Positions 1-5,717 of a DNA stretch of 6,243 bases are shown one piece after another (positions within the stretch are counted from its first letter, which is position 1; every line of letters starts with the position of its first letter). Source of the stretch: Patescibacteria group bacterium (GTDB taxonomy: Bacteria; Patescibacteriota; Minisyncoccia; Phycocordibacterales; PALSA-1337); the NCBI GenBank assembly GCA_028871265.1, contig JAGWNR010000041.1:1-6243 (forward strand), given 5' to 3'. The notes beneath the pieces were generated by a model, which was not told where the DNA came from, did not search any database, and worked only from the letters and a program-made list of their open reading frames with translations. The translations under genes and the position numbers were made by a program.

Positions 1-1
1 T

Positions 2-142
2 ATGATATTCATCCTAGCTTTTCGCTTCCCCGCCGGTATTTCCCTGTACTGGGCGATTGGTAATATATTTATGTTGGGTCAAGAACTCTTTGTGCGGTTC
101 CATCACGAGAGAGGAAAACAGAAAATAATTGGGTTGAACTAA
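2..142 (+). CDS. yidC: YidC/Oxa1-type membrane protein insertase, C-terminal fragment (5' end outside window)
   Basis: This is the 3' end of a plus-strand gene that enters from the left edge; 46 codons and a TAA stop (140-142) are visible. The translation holds one hydrophobic segment containing FPAGISLYWAIGNIFMLGQE, followed by a short basic tail ending KIIGLN. A final helix of the form P-[AS]-G-hydrophobic-x-LYW-x-x-x-N-hydrophobic-Q is typical of the last transmembrane segment of YidC/Oxa1 insertases, which place proteins in the cytoplasmic membrane with or without SecYEG. Only this last helix and tail are visible, so the conserved groove arginine cannot be checked. The gene converges on the minus-strand operon, with six bases between the two stop codons and no obvious terminator. 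The family call rests on one short motif, but that motif is distinctive. The ATG at position 2 is the first codon in view and is not the true start. Confidence 0.75.
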   Translation: MIFILAFRFPAGISLYWAIGNIFMLGQELFVRFHHERGKQKIIGLN

Positions 143-148
143 CATCTA

Positions 149-1450
149 CTATCTTCCCACTTGATTCAAATCAACCGACCACAAAGAAAGGTCTTTTTTA
201 TTTACGAAATATAGATAATGTTCTTTTGGATCCAGGGCTAACCATTCGGCATCGACAGATGCACCGGCTTCTTTCTGCAAATCGGCTACCGGATGAACAG
301 TGCCGGTGTCGGTGTCTATTTCAAATATTGAATCTGTTGTAGAGATAGCACCTTGGTACCAATTGTCAGGATACACGGCTTGGGGCAGTGGTGTCGGCAC
401 GGCGCAATATAAATTTAGTGGATTTGCTTTACTCCAAACACATTTGTCGGCCAAGGTTGTAAACGGCAGATCTTGGCTGGATGATGTTTTAATATTGTAT
501 AGAGAAGTGACTAATTGACCTGATTTTGATATGTCGGAATATGCGACCAAATTACCATTTGGGCTAGGCAAAACAGATAATCCGTTAATATTACCAAAAA
601 CCTCACTCATTACGCCTGATTTTGCGTCAATTTCATATAAAAATCCAGGTGACACTGCGGTGCCGTTGGTCGCCATCATCACGGTGTTGGTGGTTGGCCA
701 AAAAGCGCGTACTTGGGTTAGAGGGGTTGAAAATATCTGTTTCGAGCCGGAACCGTCAAAATTTGAAATGAAACCGACGCCGTTTCCATTGACATTTTCT
801 ATGGTGAATAGTTGCTTGCCAGAGGGTGATACCGCCATGTCGATAACATTGCCGGGAAAATATGCGCCACGGAGGCTGTATGGCGTTTCTGTGATGATTT
901 GAGCTGTGCTGGTTGCGGATGTAGAGCTGGCAGATTGTTGACCGGTAGCGGTGGCTATTAGTCTAACGTAAAAGTTTGTAATATCATCAGTGCCCTCCTT
1001 TATATATCGAAATATGGCTGCCGCGGCATTTCCTTGCCAGTAGCTCTCATAGATCAAGGGCACCGTGGTGTTTGAAATGACTGTCGGCGCGGCGGAATTC
1101 ATGTCCATGTTGTAAACATAGCCGGTGCCACGGTCGACAAAGCGCACAATAGTAGAAGTGGCACCAGTCGATGAAGCGATAAAACCACCAATTGGTGTAG
1201 AATATATTTTACGGATTTTTGGCCATTGACCCATTTGTACGCCGGTTGCGATTGTTCCGGTGGCATTACTGGTTCCTCTACTACTTGGATTACCAGAGAG
1301 ACCGGAGCCAAAAGGTGTAAATGGATTTGTGCCGGTGCCGTTTCCGCCGGCTGGTGCCGGCCTGTTGACATAGAAAAATAGATACCAAGCGCCGCCGACA
1401 ACGGCTGCAATGACTATGACTACGATGCTGTAAAAAAGTTTGCGTGACAT
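149..1450 (-). CDS. Membrane-anchored beta-propeller-like protein of the secretion/pilus locus
   Basis: This 433-residue protein has a short basic N-terminus (MSRK) and one transmembrane helix at about residues 5-27. A Gly/Pro/Ser/Thr-rich linker follows (about 30-75), then a large extracytoplasmic beta-rich domain (about 78-430). That domain has recurring strand-turn units such as IDMAVSPSGKQLFTIE (203-218), LPSPNGNLVAYSD (294-306), LYNIKTSSSQDLPF (317-330) and WLALDPKEHYLYFVNKKDLS (403-422). This SPxGxxLxY / W-S-hydrophobic-D pattern resembles TolB/WD40-type propeller blades, so about six or seven blades are inferred. The only two cysteines, C337 and C349, lie on the outer side and could form a disulfide. 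No catalytic residues were recognised. The ATG lies three bases after the pilin-like gene's stop, suggesting a shared transcript and translational coupling. No ribosome binding site is visible. A structural or surface-binding role is inferred from context; the exact function is unknown. Confidence 0.72.
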   Translation of the reverse strand: MSRKLFYSIVVIVIAAVVGGAWYLFFYVNRPAPAGGNGTGTNPFTPFGSGLSGNPSSRGTSNATGTIATGVQMGQWPKIRKIYSTPIGGFIASSTGATSTIVRFVDRGTGYVYNMDMNSAAPTVISNTTVPLIYESYWQGNAAAAIFRYIKEGTDDITNFYVRLIATATGQQSASSTSATSTAQIITETPYSLRGAYFPGNVIDMAVSPSGKQLFTIENVNGNGVGFISNFDGSGSKQIFSTPLTQVRAFWPTTNTVMMATNGTAVSPGFLYEIDAKSGVMSEVFGNINGLSVLPSPNGNLVAYSDISKSGQLVTSLYNIKTSSSQDLPFTTLADKCVWSKANPLNLYCAVPTPLPQAVYPDNWYQGAISTTDSIFEIDTDTGTVHPVADLQKEAGASVDAEWLALDPKEHYLYFVNKKDLSLWSVDLNQVGR

Positions 1451-1453
1451 GGG

Positions 1454-1984
1454 TTAATTACTGGTTGAGCTTATTGGTGGTATGGTTAAATTATTTGAAC
1501 TTACCAAATTTGGGTCGATGGTGTAGAGGATGAGATATGTGCATAGAGCCAAGATTAGTCCCAATATAGCATCAGTCATCTTTTTCTTGGCATCACTTTT
1601 TGTCTCCATGGCGCCAGAGAGCATATATTCAAAGCCGCCGACAGTGATCATAAATACAGCCAGTACGACCGCCAAAGCGAGCAAAAATTTGTAGGCGTAT
1701 GGAATGAACGCTTCCAGGCTGATAGTGCCAAATTCAGAAGCACCACTGCTTGAATTACTGTAACAATTTGAGCCACTTGGACACTGACCATTTATGACTG
1801 GCAATGGGGTTAGTAGTGTGTATGGGGCTGTTGCAGGGTTAACTGAATTAGAACTTGAAGTGTTTGATGGCGGCATTTGACTGGCAAGAGTTATTTGGGT
1901 ATGTGACCAAAATGACACAACAAAAGCCAAAATAATTGCAATGATCGCGCTATGTACTATTATTTTTTTATAATTGTGGTGCAT
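1454..1984 (-). CDS. VirB2/TrbC-like T4SS pilin subunit
   Basis: With the ATG at 1984 this is a 176-residue protein. A signal or anchor helix lies at about 8-27, then a Ser/Asn/Pro-rich extracytoplasmic stretch (36-90) with a close cysteine pair (C68, C74). A hydrophobic helix (about 96-118) ends in the turn GGFEYMLSGA, and after a Lys-rich loop (METKSDAKKK, 126-135) a second helix (about 138-156) ends YTIDPNL. Helix, GG-x-EYM, charged K-rich loop, AI-x-GL helix and a terminal T-I-[ND]-P-x-L is the pattern I know from the T4SS pilin family common in Candidate Phyla Radiation bacteria, distantly like VirB2/TrbC. Such subunits build the pilus or channel. The frame is also open to an in-frame GTG at 2017, but the ATG puts the basic residues directly before the helix. 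The start overlaps the previous gene by 17 nt. No clear ribosome binding site is present. Confidence 0.8.
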   Translation of the reverse strand: MHHNYKKIIVHSAIIAIILAFVVSFWSHTQITLASQMPPSNTSSSNSVNPATAPYTLLTPLPVINGQCPSGSNCYSNSSSGASEFGTISLEAFIPYAYKFLLALAVVLAVFMITVGGFEYMLSGAMETKSDAKKKMTDAILGLILALCTYLILYTIDPNLVSSNNLTIPPISSTSN

Positions 1985-3014
1985 TGGATAGATTTTTAGT
2001 TGATTTAAACATGACACTCAGTCCGGCGGAGATACCTTGTAAAATCTGATTGTTGTTTTGTATGTTTAATTGTACGGGATAACTGGCGTCAACTCCAGTG
2101 TTCTGGACACGCAGGGTGACACTGCGATTTTTGCCGAGCGCAGGTTGATCCTGACCATTGATGTTCCACGAATATTGCAAATCATTTTTGGTTAGACTAG
2201 GTATGGTAAAGGAAAACGGTGAGGCTAGAATAGTGATTTCCTGGTCTAAAAAGGTTGTCGCGGCGCCTAGCGCGCTGTTATATAGGACACCATACAGGGG
2301 GTCATCCTTGTAAAATGCGACTGACGGACTTGCCGGGGTCAGCGCTACTTCCCCATCGGCCGTTTCTGATCCGTCTCTGGTTGAAACAGTGACGTAGATA
2401 TGCGTAATCCTGGGGATGACATTGCCGGTAATAGTGACCGATTGCTTGCCATAACCGTTTTGATCCTGCAGAACCGTTGAATCTTGTTTCCATCGATAAA
2501 CCAAAGTTGACGGGTCTAATTCTTTGCCGGAAGCGTTGGCCAGATGTGGTATGGCGACAATTTTGACCGAATCTTGGAAGGCAAAATATGGCTTGCCTAA
2601 ATATAACGGAGGAGCGTAACCCTGGCTCTCGGTTATCATATCGACAGAACCGCTCTTGATAACGAAATCCTTTTGGGTGGTTTGACCGTCCGGAGTACTT
2701 ATAATAACTGAAACATTTTCAACTTTTCCCAATGGCGGCGCGGTCAGATTGACGTCATTTTTTCCGATACCGCTAATAACTTTTTTACCATTAACGATCC
2801 AGGTGATATTGGCGGACAGAGTATCGATCAAATAATCTTGCACAGTTACTTCGACATTTGAATTCGGTGTCGGGTTTGTCGGGTTTAAAGTGACATTAAT
2901 ACCCCCGGTAAATTGTTGGATTTGGGCACTAACAGTCGAAAGTCGAAAGTCGAAAGTCGAAAGAAAGAGACCGCACAATATTACACTTAAACTGGTTAAA
3001 ACAAGGCGCTTCAT
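1968..3014 (-). CDS. Secreted protein with three Ig-like repeats
   Basis: This 348-residue protein begins with a signal peptide: basic start MKR, hydrophobic core about 4-18, and a likely signal peptidase I site after VSA (residue 30). C14 is not in a lipobox. The mature part is beta-rich and shows the same unit three times: NITWIVNGKKVISGIGK (69-85), LVYRWKQDSTVLQDQNGYGK (171-190) and LQYSWNINGQDQPALGK (279-295). Each has an aromatic strand around a Trp, an NG or D turn and a GK before an alternating V/T strand, the look of Ig/PKD-type beta-sandwich domains. There is no C-terminal membrane helix or sortase motif. The ATG at 3014 is chosen because it opens the signal peptide and has AAAAGG just upstream; an in-frame GTG at 3047 would add eleven charged residues. 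Part of the signal peptide is encoded by a 7-base tandem repeat. An adhesin or machine scaffold role is inferred; the protein family is not recognised. Confidence 0.78.
   Translation of the reverse strand: MKRLVLTSLSVILCGLFLSTFDFRLSTVSAQIQQFTGGINVTLNPTNPTPNSNVEVTVQDYLIDTLSANITWIVNGKKVISGIGKNDVNLTAPPLGKVENVSVIISTPDGQTTQKDFVIKSGSVDMITESQGYAPPLYLGKPYFAFQDSVKIVAIPHLANASGKELDPSTLVYRWKQDSTVLQDQNGYGKQSVTITGNVIPRITHIYVTVSTRDGSETADGEVALTPASPSVAFYKDDPLYGVLYNSALGAATTFLDQEITILASPFSFTIPSLTKNDLQYSWNINGQDQPALGKNRSVTLRVQNTGVDASYPVQLNIQNNNQILQGISAGLSVMFKSTKNLSNAPQL
2934..2961. repeat. Heptanucleotide tandem repeat (AGTCGAA x4) inside a coding region
   Basis: Four perfect consecutive copies of AGTCGAA (plus strand) occupy these 28 bases, followed by AG and a degenerate purine tail. 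They lie within the gene for the Ig-like secreted protein and encode residues 18-27 (LSTFDFRLST). Because three 7-base units equal seven codons, the peptide LST recurs seven residues later. Since 7 is not a multiple of 3, gain or loss of one copy would shift the reading frame just before the signal peptidase site. The unit contains AAAGTC when read across copies, the same hexamer that builds the intergenic cluster at 5621-5714. Confidence 0.95.
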
Positions 3015-3033
3015 GCCTTTTATTTTAACACGT

Positions 3034-3054
3034 GTACGAGGTGACACCTTGGCA
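3034..3054. repeat. Degenerate palindromic element, AGGTG-A-CACCT core
   Basis: The core at 3039-3049 is a palindrome with 5-base arms (AGGTG and CACCT) around one central base. The surrounding 21 bases match the palindrome at 3200-3220 at 14 of 21 positions by my hand alignment (GTAC, AGGT and ACCTTG shared). It lies between the membrane protein gene and the Ig-like protein gene, just upstream of the latter's start. It may be a decayed copy of the same small palindromic repeat family. Confidence 0.5.
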
Positions 3055-3071
3055 TGGCTGTGTACAATGCA

Positions 3072-3104
3072 CTATGTCCGACATAGCTACTATGTCGGAC
3101 ATAG
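3072..3104 (-). repeat. Perfect 15-bp inverted repeat (hairpin) after the membrane protein stop codon
   Basis: CTATGTCCGACATAG (3072-3086), a 3-base spacer CTA, and its exact reverse complement (3090-3104) form a 15-bp stem. Each arm is itself nearly palindromic (CTATGT-CCG-ACATAG), so alternative smaller hairpins are possible. On the minus strand it begins three bases after the TAA of the membrane protein gene (3110-3108) and ends 57 bases before the Ig-like gene start. No T-run follows on the minus strand, so a classical intrinsic terminator is not supported. Transcript 3'-end stabilisation, partial attenuation or a mobile palindromic repeat are all possible. Confidence 0.85.
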
Positions 3105-3107
3105 GTA

Positions 3108-3716
3108 TTAGGCCGAAAGACCCAGTTCTTCCGAGCGCCAATCAGGGCTTTCACCACCAAATTGTGGCGGTTTGATGTCTGGACGAGCCTTTTTGTTTTG
3201 TACAAGGTCCGACCTTGTACTGGCATTCCCTTGCGGTAGGCGCATGTTTGTTCCGTTTACGTTTCTGTTGGCCGGTTGTCGCGGTGGCGGTAGACGCACA
3301 CCGTTTTGGTTTAAAGGTAGTTTTCCTCCAGCAGACAAAGGTTTCATTACCGAAAGACCGGTTTGGTCTTCAAATCTAACTAAAAGTATTATAATCGCCA
3401 CACCTACGATAATTGTAGGTAATTCCTGCACACCGGGTATCAACTCTGCAATCATCGATATAACTTCGGTTATAAGCCTGCGAGGATTTATAAAACCACA
3501 GCCAATCTTCCAAAGATATATGGCAACAGCTATCCAAAAAACAGGTCCAACCACATCACCAACAAACGGAATCAAGCACAAAAGATCTGCAATCGCGGCT
3601 AAAAATAAAAGAATTATTGCTGAAACATTTCCAATTTTCGAGTTTTTGCCGCTCAAAAGTCCCGAACCAATTTTTAATAACTCTAAACGTTCTGATTTTT
3701 TTGCATCATTTTCCAT
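3108..3716 (-). CDS. Small multi-pass membrane protein with polar Pro/Asn-rich C-terminal tail, unrecognised
   Basis: This 202-residue protein has a charged N-terminus (1-29, Lys/Glu-rich), then hydrophobic segments at about 31-50 and 52-70, an amphipathic stretch at about 81-97 and a third strongly hydrophobic helix at about 99-114 (TIIVGVAIIILLV). Residues 115-202 are a polar, low-complexity tail rich in Asn, Pro, Arg and Gln (for example RLPPPRQPANRN at 141-152). I do not recognise the family. Its place between a VirB4-type ATPase (27-nt gap) and secreted components suggests an inner-membrane subunit or assembly factor of the same machine, but this is inference from position. The ATG at 3716 has only a weak GGA upstream. 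A 10-bp-arm palindrome (3200-3220) is embedded in the tail and encodes about S166-Q173, suggesting that the tail tolerates insertions. The hairpin at 3072-3104 follows the stop codon. Confidence 0.72.
   Translation of the reverse strand: MENDAKKSERLELLKIGSGLLSGKNSKIGNVSAIILLFLAAIADLLCLIPFVGDVVGPVFWIAVAIYLWKIGCGFINPRRLITEVISMIAELIPGVQELPTIIVGVAIIILLVRFEDQTGLSVMKPLSAGGKLPLNQNGVRLPPPRQPANRNVNGTNMRLPQGNASTRSDLVQNKKARPDIKPPQFGGESPDWRSEELGLSA
3200..3220. repeat. Palindrome with 10-bp arms around a single central base, inside coding sequence
   Basis: GTACAAGGTC (3200-3209), one central base, then GACCTTGTAC (3211-3220) form perfect complementary arms. Its GTC-C-GAC core is identical to that of each arm of the hairpin at 3072-3104 (ATGTC-C-GACAT), while the flanks differ (AAGG/CCTT against CTAT/ATAG). 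It is read in frame as residues 166-173 of the membrane protein's low-complexity tail. Confidence 0.85.
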
Positions 3717-3743
3717 AAATCCATTTTTTCACTAAAATAGTTT

Positions 3744-5615
3744 TTACTGTCCAATCATCCCCACAGCGCCCAAAGAAGTGCCGGCACCAGCAGGTTGTTC
3801 ACCGCCAGCCGCTTCGACTTCCCTCTTGGCCTCTTTGATGGCCGCCAATTGCGCCGGATTTGAAGTGATAATCTGGTCTTCGGTATAAGAAGCGACGACC
3901 TTGATGGCGACATGTTTCAAACCGACGAAGAAAATACCTTCACCGACGTCGGACTCCAGCAACAGATATTTCTCTTCATCAGTCAGATTGAAAACTTGCT
4001 GAATACGATCCATGACTGTCGGTGATTGCTTGAGTAGGATTTGAATCGATGAGTTGGTCAAAATCGGCAAACCATAAGGCGATTTCAAGAAATCATCCAC
4101 GTCCTGGGTGATAGTCATGAGGCCCAGGAAATATTTACGGCCACGTTTAGCGATGGATAGCAGAAATGAAGCCGTATCTTCCGATCGCATCATCCACCAG
4201 GCCTCGTCCACAATCATCAGGCGTTTCTTGATATTTTTTCGTACCGCATTCCAAATATGGTGAGTGACGATGTACATGGCCACCGGTTTCAATTCATCCT
4301 CCATATCGCGCACGGAAAAGACCACGAATTTATGGTTAATATCTACATTTGTCGGCTTGTTTATAAAGCCTGACCAAGTACCTTTGGTGAATTTCGACAA
4401 ACGTTCGACCAGCGAATCAGTGCCTTCCATGCCGGCCAAAACCAATTCAAAGTCAGATAGGAGTGGTGGCGAAACATTGGCAAAATTCGATTCGGCAGTG
4501 ATGTCTTTCAAGGCATAAGTTTCGGTGATAGCGCGGTCAATAATGGCGTCCTCCTCTGGGGTTAGACCGCCCAACATGACACGGAATAGGCCGACCAGAT
4601 TGATAATATTTGAACGAAGGATATCTGCGCCGGATTCGTCTTCGTGTGCAACCGGTAAATCGAACGGATTTATGTGGTGTTCGGAGTTTAGAGAAATGTT
4701 AAAGTATTTGCCACCGGTAACCTCGGCCATGTGTTCATATTCCCTTTCCGGATCGATGACAATGACCTCTGTTTCGAACATCAGTGTGCGCAGGATTTCC
4801 AGTTTGGTGCAATATGATTTTCCCGCACCGGATTTAGCAAAAGTGACAGAGTTATAGTTTTCAAGTAAAAACCGGTCAAACAGAACCAGTGAAGAATTGT
4901 GACGGTTTATGCCGTATAGAATGCCTTTGTCGCTGGTGAGGTCAAAGGAAATAAAGGGAAAGATCGAAGACAGCGGCGATGAGTTCAGTTTTGAATTGAC
5001 TGCCAGTTCATCGTTGCCAATCGGCAGAACCGAACGGTAGCCTTCGGCTTGCTGAAATAGTGCCGGCTTCAAGTAAACCAATTTTGCTTCCAGAATGGAT
5101 TTTATTTCTGACTCCAGTTTGTCCAGCTCTTGATCGGTATCGCCGAAAATGGTCAGATATACGCCGACGTCAAAAATCTTTTCTTGGGCCTGAATCAGAG
5201 TGTCGCGCAGGCCTTCTAGGTCTTGGTAAGCGGTATCTAGCGCTGGGTCACGCACCAATCCACGGTCTTCCCTGCGCGAAATCTGACTCTGGACTTCGGC
5301 CACCTTTTTCTGGAATTTACGCAATATTTTAGCTGTATCGACCGGATGGACAAAAATGGAAATGTTAAATATTTTATCCAGGTTGATGATCGGTGAAAAC
5401 CATGAATCAGTCAAAAATCTGGGATATGATATGACAAAGAAAGTACGCGCTAATTTTTCACCCAGATTTAGTTCCTTTGGGCCGATTTTGAGAGCGGATG
5501 GCGCAATGATGTCTTTCAACTCCAAAACACCCTCCTGATAAATATCTTGTGGCAAGAGAGAAACCAATGGTTGCTCTTCTTCCTTTTTTCCTAAAATTTT
5601 TGAAAATATAGACAT
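3744..5615 (-). CDS. virB4: VirB4/TraC-family type IV secretion ATPase
   Basis: This 623-residue protein is a VirB4-type ATPase, the cytoplasmic or membrane-associated motor that energises pilus assembly and substrate transfer in type IV secretion systems. The N-terminal part (about 1-230) is the family's variable domain, with a charged, probably helical stretch at about 95-145. The RecA-like ATPase core follows: Walker A FAKSGAGKSYCTKL at 259-272 (catalytic K266, S267; the usual first Gly is Ala260), a strand EVIVIDPEREYEH (283-295), Walker B KRLMIVDEAWWMM at 464-476 (D470, E471), a candidate arginine-finger segment KRGRKY (490-495) and the TITQDVDDF motif at 501-509. The C-terminus (590-623) is Ala/Gly-rich. 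Length is shorter than proteobacterial VirB4 (about 800) but has the key motifs. The ATG at 5615 follows a repeat hairpin by five bases and has no visible ribosome binding site. The gene lies downstream of the TraC-like gene, its usual partner in related genomes. Confidence 0.93.
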   Translation of the reverse strand: MSIFSKILGKKEEEQPLVSLLPQDIYQEGVLELKDIIAPSALKIGPKELNLGEKLARTFFVISYPRFLTDSWFSPIINLDKIFNISIFVHPVDTAKILRKFQKKVAEVQSQISRREDRGLVRDPALDTAYQDLEGLRDTLIQAQEKIFDVGVYLTIFGDTDQELDKLESEIKSILEAKLVYLKPALFQQAEGYRSVLPIGNDELAVNSKLNSSPLSSIFPFISFDLTSDKGILYGINRHNSSLVLFDRFLLENYNSVTFAKSGAGKSYCTKLEILRTLMFETEVIVIDPEREYEHMAEVTGGKYFNISLNSEHHINPFDLPVAHEDESGADILRSNIINLVGLFRVMLGGLTPEEDAIIDRAITETYALKDITAESNFANVSPPLLSDFELVLAGMEGTDSLVERLSKFTKGTWSGFINKPTNVDINHKFVVFSVRDMEDELKPVAMYIVTHHIWNAVRKNIKKRLMIVDEAWWMMRSEDTASFLLSIAKRGRKYFLGLMTITQDVDDFLKSPYGLPILTNSSIQILLKQSPTVMDRIQQVFNLTDEEKYLLLESDVGEGIFFVGLKHVAIKVVASYTEDQIITSNPAQLAAIKEAKREVEAAGGEQPAGAGTSLGAVGMIGQ

Positions 5616-5620
5616 GGTAT

Positions 5621-5714
5621 AAGTCTAAAAGTCTGTAAAGTCCTTAAAGTCAGTAAAGTACACGCGAGCTTCCTCGACTTTATAGACTTTATGACTTTTG
5701 ACTTTATAGACTTT
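5621..5714. repeat. AAAGTC/GACTTT short-repeat cluster forming a long imperfect inverted repeat
   Basis: On the plus strand, 5621-5660 holds five AAAGTC-like blocks at 8-9 base spacing (outermost AAGTC, innermost AAAGTA). After a central CGAG-CTTC-CTCG mini-hairpin (about 5664-5676), 5675-5714 holds five GACTTT-type blocks at 7-9 base spacing. The arms pair in register as successive 5-7 bp helices separated by small loops, so the whole region can fold as one long, interrupted hairpin. It fills the space between the TraC-like gene stop and the ATPase gene start, and touches the TGA of the former. The same hexamer is present in the 7-base repeat at 2934-2961. I associate such clusters with intergenic regions of Patescibacteria genomes; their function is unknown to me. 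Confidence 0.88.
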
Positions 5715-5717
5715 CAT
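5625..5717 (-). CDS. Possible 30-codon small ORF made of the repeat cluster
   Basis: An ATG at 5717-5715 overlaps the TGA of the upstream gene (ATGA), and the frame runs 30 codons to TAG at 5627-5625, nine bases before the ATPase start. The peptide simply translates the repeats: MKVYKVKSHKVYKV, then EEARVY, then TDFKDFTDF. The basic first half and acidic/aromatic second half mirror the two repeat arms. It may be only a by-product of a repeat with few stop codons, since the frame of the upstream gene is also open through the region. If translated, it would carry ribosomes from the upstream stop almost to the ATPase start codon. Confidence 0.2.
   Translation of the reverse strand: MKVYKVKSHKVYKVEEARVYFTDFKDFTDF

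Noticed and set aside
130..176. Bidirectional terminator between the convergent genes
   Set aside because: Only weak 6-bp complementarities (GGTTGA with TCAACC; TTGATT with AATCAA) are present, without a GC-rich stem or T-run.
531..902. 123-codon plus-strand open frame opposite the propeller gene
   Set aside because: The minus-strand frame has a membrane anchor and repeated blade-like patterns. The plus-strand frame has no recognisable features.
3012..3047. GTG start at 3047 for the Ig-like protein
   Set aside because: It would put a charged eleven-residue extension before an otherwise standard signal peptide and overlaps a palindromic element; the ATG at 3014 fits better.
3072..3104. Rho-independent terminator
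   Set aside because: The stem is strong but no U-tract follows on either strand, and the operon seems to continue beyond it.
3172..3735. 187-codon plus-strand open frame opposite the membrane protein gene
   Set aside because: It is a shadow of the minus-strand gene. Its product has no signal, domain or coherent pattern, while the minus-strand frame shows clear membrane helices and operon spacing.
5621..5714. CRISPR array
   Set aside because: Repeats are only six bases with 1-3 base spacers, and the array flips orientation in the middle. There are no spacer-sized unique segments.
5714..5716. TGA recoded as glycine (code 25), giving read-through of the TraC-like gene into the repeat
   Set aside because: No in-frame TGA occurs in the five complete genes although glycine is frequent, and the family pattern ends near this stop, so TGA acts as a stop here.
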